Positions 37,158-41,363 of a stretch of DNA of 41,363 bases are shown one piece after another. Each line of letters begins with the position of its first letter. The first letter of the stretch is position 1. The DNA comes from an uncultured bacterium (GTDB lineage Bacteria > Planctomycetota > Brocadiia > Brocadiales > Scalinduaceae), in the NCBI GenBank assembly GCA_913055705.1, contig CAJXKT010000005.1:1-41363 (forward strand), written 5' to 3'. The notes under the pieces are model-generated. The model was not told the DNA's origin, did not search any database, and saw only the letters and a list, made by a program, of their open reading frames with translations. The translations under genes and the position numbers were made by a program.

Positions 37158-38093
37158 ATGACTATTAAGCTGATTCCAAATTACACATTTCGAACAATGC
37201 TACTATGGGTTTGTTTATATACTCTTACACTATGGCTTAATCATGTTTCATTGGCCGTTGAAGATACAAACAAGGAAGAAGGATACAATGTTATCAATGA
37301 ACTCGTTGTTAACAACAAGAACCAATACAAAACCGTAATATACGAGAACGAAGAAGAAGGAATATTAGAAATGAGGAAACTCATAGAAACTTCACAAATA
37401 GAGGAATCCTGGGCATACTTACCCCGCCAGGAGAAATGGATCGAAATAGGTTACAACGAAGAACCAGAAAAAAAGATAGATGAAAACTATATAACTAAAG
37501 CAAAGCTTGATATACAGTTCCTGGACGGGTTGATGAATGACAATGACAATATGATCTTATTCCATTTCCATACGTCTTACTGCCTTTCATTAGAAGATAA
37601 AATCAAGAAACGAGAGAAAGATGGCTCTCCCATGAATGACAGTGAAATTGAGAAAGAAAGAATAAGATTATTAATCAAAAGCGCTTACCCCTCAAGGTCA
37701 GATCTGATGAATATGATAGGAAACTCAACTGAATTCTTCGAGAGAAACTCTGAGGGGAATATTACATTTAAAGTATGTTCACATTATGGAATTACGGAGT
37801 ACCGCCTGACTGATGAGGGGATGGAATACCTGTACGCTGACGATTCCCTCAAACAGATTTTAAGGATAACAGGCATAAGTTCATCAGCAAATATTGACGC
37901 AAACGTCAAAGGAGAAATCCTGGAAATGAATCCCAGGGAAACAAGAGATCCATTAAAGAGAATCAAGATGAGTCCCAAACGAAAAAGGAGTTCGTTCTCC
38001 AGATATAAAATAATTGATCCATTATCCAGGATTGAGAGAGCTCTTGAAACAATGAATGACGAGCATATAAAGGTAACTTTTACGCCGTATTAG
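37158..38093 (+). CDS. Exported hypothetical protein
   Basis: 311-aa ORF with hydrophobic N-terminal signal-like segment and basic C-terminus; no recognised family. Confidence 0.65.
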   Translation: MTIKLIPNYTFRTMLLWVCLYTLTLWLNHVSLAVEDTNKEEGYNVINELVVNNKNQYKTVIYENEEEGILEMRKLIETSQIEESWAYLPRQEKWIEIGYNEEPEKKIDENYITKAKLDIQFLDGLMNDNDNMILFHFHTSYCLSLEDKIKKREKDGSPMNDSEIEKERIRLLIKSAYPSRSDLMNMIGNSTEFFERNSEGNITFKVCSHYGITEYRLTDEGMEYLYADDSLKQILRITGISSSANIDANVKGEILEMNPRETRDPLKRIKMSPKRKRSSFSRYKIIDPLSRIERALETMNDEHIKVTFTPY

Positions 38094-38231
38094 CCATATA
38101 CTGTCCGGATCATTTCCGGCCGGATACCGGAGTCCCAAAAAGAACATTTGAAATCCGGCAGCTTTGTGTTTTAATGTCAATATGTTTAAAAAGTAATTTA
38201 CTATGTTATTTCATAAGAAATTCTCGAATAG

Positions 38232-38600
38232 ATGACAGATACTTTCTCTCCAAAAAACACAAATACTATCCTATATTGTAAGAAATGGCAGGAAACCGTT
38301 GATTTCTACAAAGGTTGTTTGGGACTGCCAATTACCCATAACTCAGACTGGTTTATAGAATTTAAGTTAACGGAAACTGCCCACATAAGTATTGCTGATG
38401 AAAGCCGGGCGTCCATTAAGAGTTGTGGGGGTGCAGGTGTGACATTGGCGCTGCAGGTTGAAAGCGCAGCAGAAACCTGGCAACACCTGCGCAGCAGTGG
38501 TCTTACCATCGAACCGGTTCGGGAACATCCCTGGGGAGCTTACGTTTTTTACTTCTCTGATCCTGAGGGACATCGGATTGAGGTCTGGTCGCCAAAATAG
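38232..38600 (+). CDS. VOC (glyoxalase/bleomycin resistance-like) family protein
   Basis: WQETVDFYKGCLGLPITHNSDWFIEFKL...HPWGAYVFYFSDPEGHRIEVWSPK. Confidence 0.9.
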   Translation: MTDTFSPKNTNTILYCKKWQETVDFYKGCLGLPITHNSDWFIEFKLTETAHISIADESRASIKSCGGAGVTLALQVESAAETWQHLRSSGLTIEPVREHPWGAYVFYFSDPEGHRIEVWSPK

Positions 38601-38603
38601 GAA

Positions 38604-39617
38604 CTAATTGAGAATCAAATCCTCTAACGGATTTTTCCCTGATTTTATTAACCCTACCACTTTTCTAACCCGCAATATCCTTTCAGGACTTGCCGGATGA
38701 CTGCGGAGGAAACTCTTTGACCGGCTCTTGGGAATTTCCAGCGCAAAGCGCTTCCAGAGAGTTGCCCCCTTTTCAATATCATAACCCGCATTATGTGCGT
38801 AGATGAGTCCAATATAGTCCGCCTCTCTCTCGTTTTTCCTGCTGTATGGTGCGTACAATGCCTGGGTTGTCCACGGCGCTAAAGGACCCGTAAGGCCGCC
38901 CAAAGTCCCGCACAGTGCAGCCACACTGATATTCTTGGGCAGATGCTTTGAGGTAAGATGGGCCAGCTCATGCCCCATTATAATGGCAAGCTCATCATCA
39001 TCCTCTACAAAGTGTACCATCCCGGACGTAAATTCAATTCCCGTAAATTTTGCATATGCGTTAATCTTACTGGTTTGCTTAAGGCGAATTCGCACGTATG
39101 GCATTTCTTTCGGTATTACATTAAAGGAGAGTCTTGCACCGGCCCTTTCTACAATAACCGTGGAGGATCTGCCGGCCTTAAACTTAACATGGCCGCTATC
39201 CTTTATCTTTTTCCCATCCACCTCTTTTATGATATCGCCCTGCCTGATGCCAGCCAGGTCAGCTATATAACCTTCCATTATTCCAATGACAACACATCCC
39301 TCCTCTGTTGGAAGCTTATAAAACCCGGCAATATCTTCTGTGTTATCTTCGACTAATGCACCTATCACTGCACGTTTCTTAAACACTCCCTCCGGCATGA
39401 TGCTCAGAACATTAAATCCACTTTTCCACACCATGACTGAATCATTTATATATATTTCTGTAGCCAGCAATTCAATCTCTTCTTCAAGTTTCCTTAATTC
39501 ATCTTTAGAAAGCGGTGGGCCGGTTTTGGTGCTTGCACAGCCATTTACCAATAAAAATGCTGCCAGGATAATAGATAGTATAATTTTGTTCTTTTGTTTA
39601 TACATATGAATAATCAA
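38604..39617 (-). CDS. M48-family metalloprotease lipoprotein with N-terminal PDZ domain
   Basis: Lipobox LLVNGC; PDZ GIMEGYIADLAGIRQGDIIKEVDGK; zinc site IIMGHELAHLTSKH; NEREADYIGLIYAHNAGYD. Confidence 0.92.
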   Translation of the reverse strand: MIIHMYKQKNKIILSIILAAFLLVNGCASTKTGPPLSKDELRKLEEEIELLATEIYINDSVMVWKSGFNVLSIMPEGVFKKRAVIGALVEDNTEDIAGFYKLPTEEGCVVIGIMEGYIADLAGIRQGDIIKEVDGKKIKDSGHVKFKAGRSSTVIVERAGARLSFNVIPKEMPYVRIRLKQTSKINAYAKFTGIEFTSGMVHFVEDDDELAIIMGHELAHLTSKHLPKNISVAALCGTLGGLTGPLAPWTTQALYAPYSRKNEREADYIGLIYAHNAGYDIEKGATLWKRFALEIPKSRSKSFLRSHPASPERILRVRKVVGLIKSGKNPLEDLILN

Positions 39618-39623
39618 TCAGCT

Positions 39624-40484
39624 TTAGTCGAAACAAACACCTTGCCTGCTGACAATGAAGAATGGATTTAATAGATCCTCTTTGTTATATCTCAGAGGTT
39701 CTCTGGTCTGTATATCCATTACACTGCCTTCAGCCTGCTCGACAATTGCCTGTCCGGCTGCGGTGTCCCACTCCATTGTGGGACCAAATCTCGGATACAC
39801 GTCAGCTTCTCCTTCAGCTACAAGACAGAGCTTTAGCGAACTACCGGAAGAAATAAATTCAACTTCTCCATACTTTTCATTTAATAGTTTTACAAATTCT
39901 GAAAACTCCTCGGAAGTATGAGAACGGCTGCCAATAACGGTAAACGAACTCTTGTTGTTATTGGTCAGGGGCAGTCTCTGTGATTTATCTAACAACTCTT
40001 TTATTGATAAGTTATCGACCGAGTTATCGAACAGACTTTCGCTGTTTTCCAATTTATATGTACCAAAATCTATAGCAGCAAAGTAGAAGACATCCTTCAC
40101 CGGTATATAAATAATGCCAAGAACCGGCTTGTGATTCCGGATGAGTGCGATATTAACAGTAAACTCTCCGTTTCGCTTGACAAACTCCTTTGTTCCGTCA
40201 AGAGGGTCAACAAGCCAGAAATATTCCCACTCTTTTCTTTCATCAAATGGAATACCTCTCCCCTCTTCACTTAAAACGGGCACTGTACCGTTATTTACCG
40301 TTATGGTCTGTTCTAAAACATCCATAATGATTTCGTGTGACCTTTTGTCTGCCAGAGTCAGCGGAGATTTATCATCTTTATGCTCAACCGCAAAGTCTGA
40401 ACCATATACATCAAGGATTGCTTCTCCTGCTCGTTTTGCAGCAAGCAGAGCAGTAAGAATAAGTTCTTCGTATTGAACTCCCAT
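39624..40484 (-). CDS. cysQ: 3'(2'),5'-bisphosphate nucleotidase, CysQ-like inositol monophosphatase family
   Basis: VLSEEGRGIPFDERKEWEYFWLVDPLDGTKEFVKRNGEFTVNIALI; GPTMEWDTAAGQAIVEQAEG. Confidence 0.9.
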   Translation of the reverse strand: MGVQYEELILTALLAAKRAGEAILDVYGSDFAVEHKDDKSPLTLADKRSHEIIMDVLEQTITVNNGTVPVLSEEGRGIPFDERKEWEYFWLVDPLDGTKEFVKRNGEFTVNIALIRNHKPVLGIIYIPVKDVFYFAAIDFGTYKLENSESLFDNSVDNLSIKELLDKSQRLPLTNNNKSSFTVIGSRSHTSEEFSEFVKLLNEKYGEVEFISSGSSLKLCLVAEGEADVYPRFGPTMEWDTAAGQAIVEQAEGSVMDIQTREPLRYNKEDLLNPFFIVSRQGVCFD

Positions 40485-40539
40485 TATTCGATTATCATAA
40501 AAAACGATTTATTTTCAACAAAATAATAATCATGCTCTA

Positions 40540-40568
40540 TTTACTTGTTGGCAACGAATTGTTATGAT
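40540..40568 (+). promoter_or_regulatory. Predicted sigma70-type promoter for icd
   Basis: TTTACT (40540-40545), 17-bp spacer, TATGAT (40563-40568). Confidence 0.4.
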
Positions 40569-40621
40569 TAGTATTCATTATCTGTAAAAGAAATTTAATT
40601 TAGTACAAATAGAAAGGGTGA

Positions 40622-41363
40622 ATGATGATAAAATTTAAGAAGTTTTCACCACCGACTGAAGGTGAGGCCATAACGGTTGAAAATGGAAAACTTATAGTAC
40701 CTGATAATCCCGTCATACCGTTTATCATTGGAGACGGAATTGGCCCTGACATAACGAATACGACCAGGATGGTTGTTGATACAGCAGTGGAAAAAGCATA
40801 TTCAGGAAAGAAAAAGATTGCATGGTATGAAGTTTACGCCGGTGAACTGGCTGACGAAAAGTTTGGTGAGCTTATTCCGGAAGACACGGTAGAGGCAATC
40901 AAGCATTATCATGTCGCCCTGAAGGGGCCACTGACTACACCTGTCGGCAAGGGACACAGATCACTTAACGTAACGCTGAGAATTGTTCTGGACCTTTATG
41001 CTTGTGTAAGGCCCATCCGCTATTTCCAGGGCACTCCGAGTCCTGTCAGGCATCCGGAGAAAGTGGATATGGTAATATTTCGGGAGAACACCGAAGATGT
41101 GTATTCCGGAATTGAGTGGCAGCAGGGAAGCAAGGAGGCAAAACAGGTAATAGATTTTCTCAATTCAAACATGGATACCAAAATAAGTGATGACTCAGGG
41201 ATTGGAATCAAAAACATCTCAATCGCAGGAACCAAAAGGCTGGTCAGAATGGCTCTTGATTATGCAGTAACACATAACAGGAAAAGCGTAACATTCGTCC
41301 ATAAAGGCAACATAATGAAGTTTACCGAGGGCGCTTTCAGGAACTGGGGATACGAAGTTACCA
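40622..41363 (+). CDS. icd: NADP-dependent isocitrate dehydrogenase, 3' end outside window
   Basis: Not in ORF track. Translation from 40622: [44 protein letters not shown]...[21 protein letters not shown]...[14 protein letters not shown]...[23 protein letters not shown]. Confidence 0.94.
   Translation, partial: MMIKFKKFSPPTEGEAITVENGKLIVPDNPVIPFIIGDGIGPDITNTTRMVVDTAVEKAYSGKKKIAWYEVYAGELADEKFGELIPEDTVEAIKHYHVALKGPLTTPVGKGHRSLNVTLRIVLDLYACVRPIRYFQGTPSPVRHPEKVDMVIFRENTEDVYSGIEWQQGSKEAKQVIDFLNSNMDTKISDDSGIGIKNISIAGTKRLVRMALDYAVTHNRKSVTFVHKGNIMKFTEGAFRNWGYEVT

Noticed and set aside
38958-39356. 132-aa plus-strand ORF
   Set aside because: Antisense to the M48 protease gene.
1-41363. CRISPR arrays, tRNA and rRNA genes
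   Set aside because: No regularly spaced direct repeats with unique spacers, no tRNA T-loop/acceptor pairing and no rRNA-like sequence noticed on reading; a tRNAscan-SE/Infernal run would be needed to exclude small RNAs.

Overview
41.4 kb AT-rich bacterial chromosomal segment, densely coding. The gene content (RNase HII-like protein, Planctomycete/Chlamydia-like GyrA QRDR, heme-c lipoprotein, class I two-subunit fumarase) suggests a Planctomycetota genome, possibly an anammox-type Brocadiales; this is inference only. Left part (1-13.8 kb): M50 protease (edge-truncated), argG, a small minus-strand operon (HEPN-like protein, 62-aa protein, THEP1 NTPase), a mono-heme lipoprotein, a ChaN-PDZ lipoprotein, an 8-bladed PQQ-like propeller, hisDCB, a divergent RNase HII-like protein, asd and a ferredoxin. 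Centre (13.9-23.8 kb): an internally deleted IS30-family element bordering a glycan-modification region (SDR epimerase, DegT aminotransferase, GT2, GT4, DUF1566 protein, carbamoyltransferase, methyltransferase, radical SAM). Right part (23.8-41.4 kb): a sensor kinase and sigma54 response regulator directly upstream of dnaE, a tandem double-NDPK-domain protein, an MBL hydrolase, gyrA, fumarase alpha/beta, a secreted unknown, a VOC protein, an M48-PDZ protease, cysQ and icd (edge-truncated). The most notable signals are degenerate heptamer (STRR-like) intergenic arrays, a dispersed GC-rich hairpin family, the RNase HII-like protein with a GYG motif and a large insert, the double NDPK with complementary site loss, the GyrA QRDR substitutions, the HEPN-like/THEP1 mini-operon, and the scarred IS30 copy abutting the glycan cluster. 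No CRISPR array, tRNA or rRNA was seen. No clearly novel defence-type system can be demonstrated from sequence alone.
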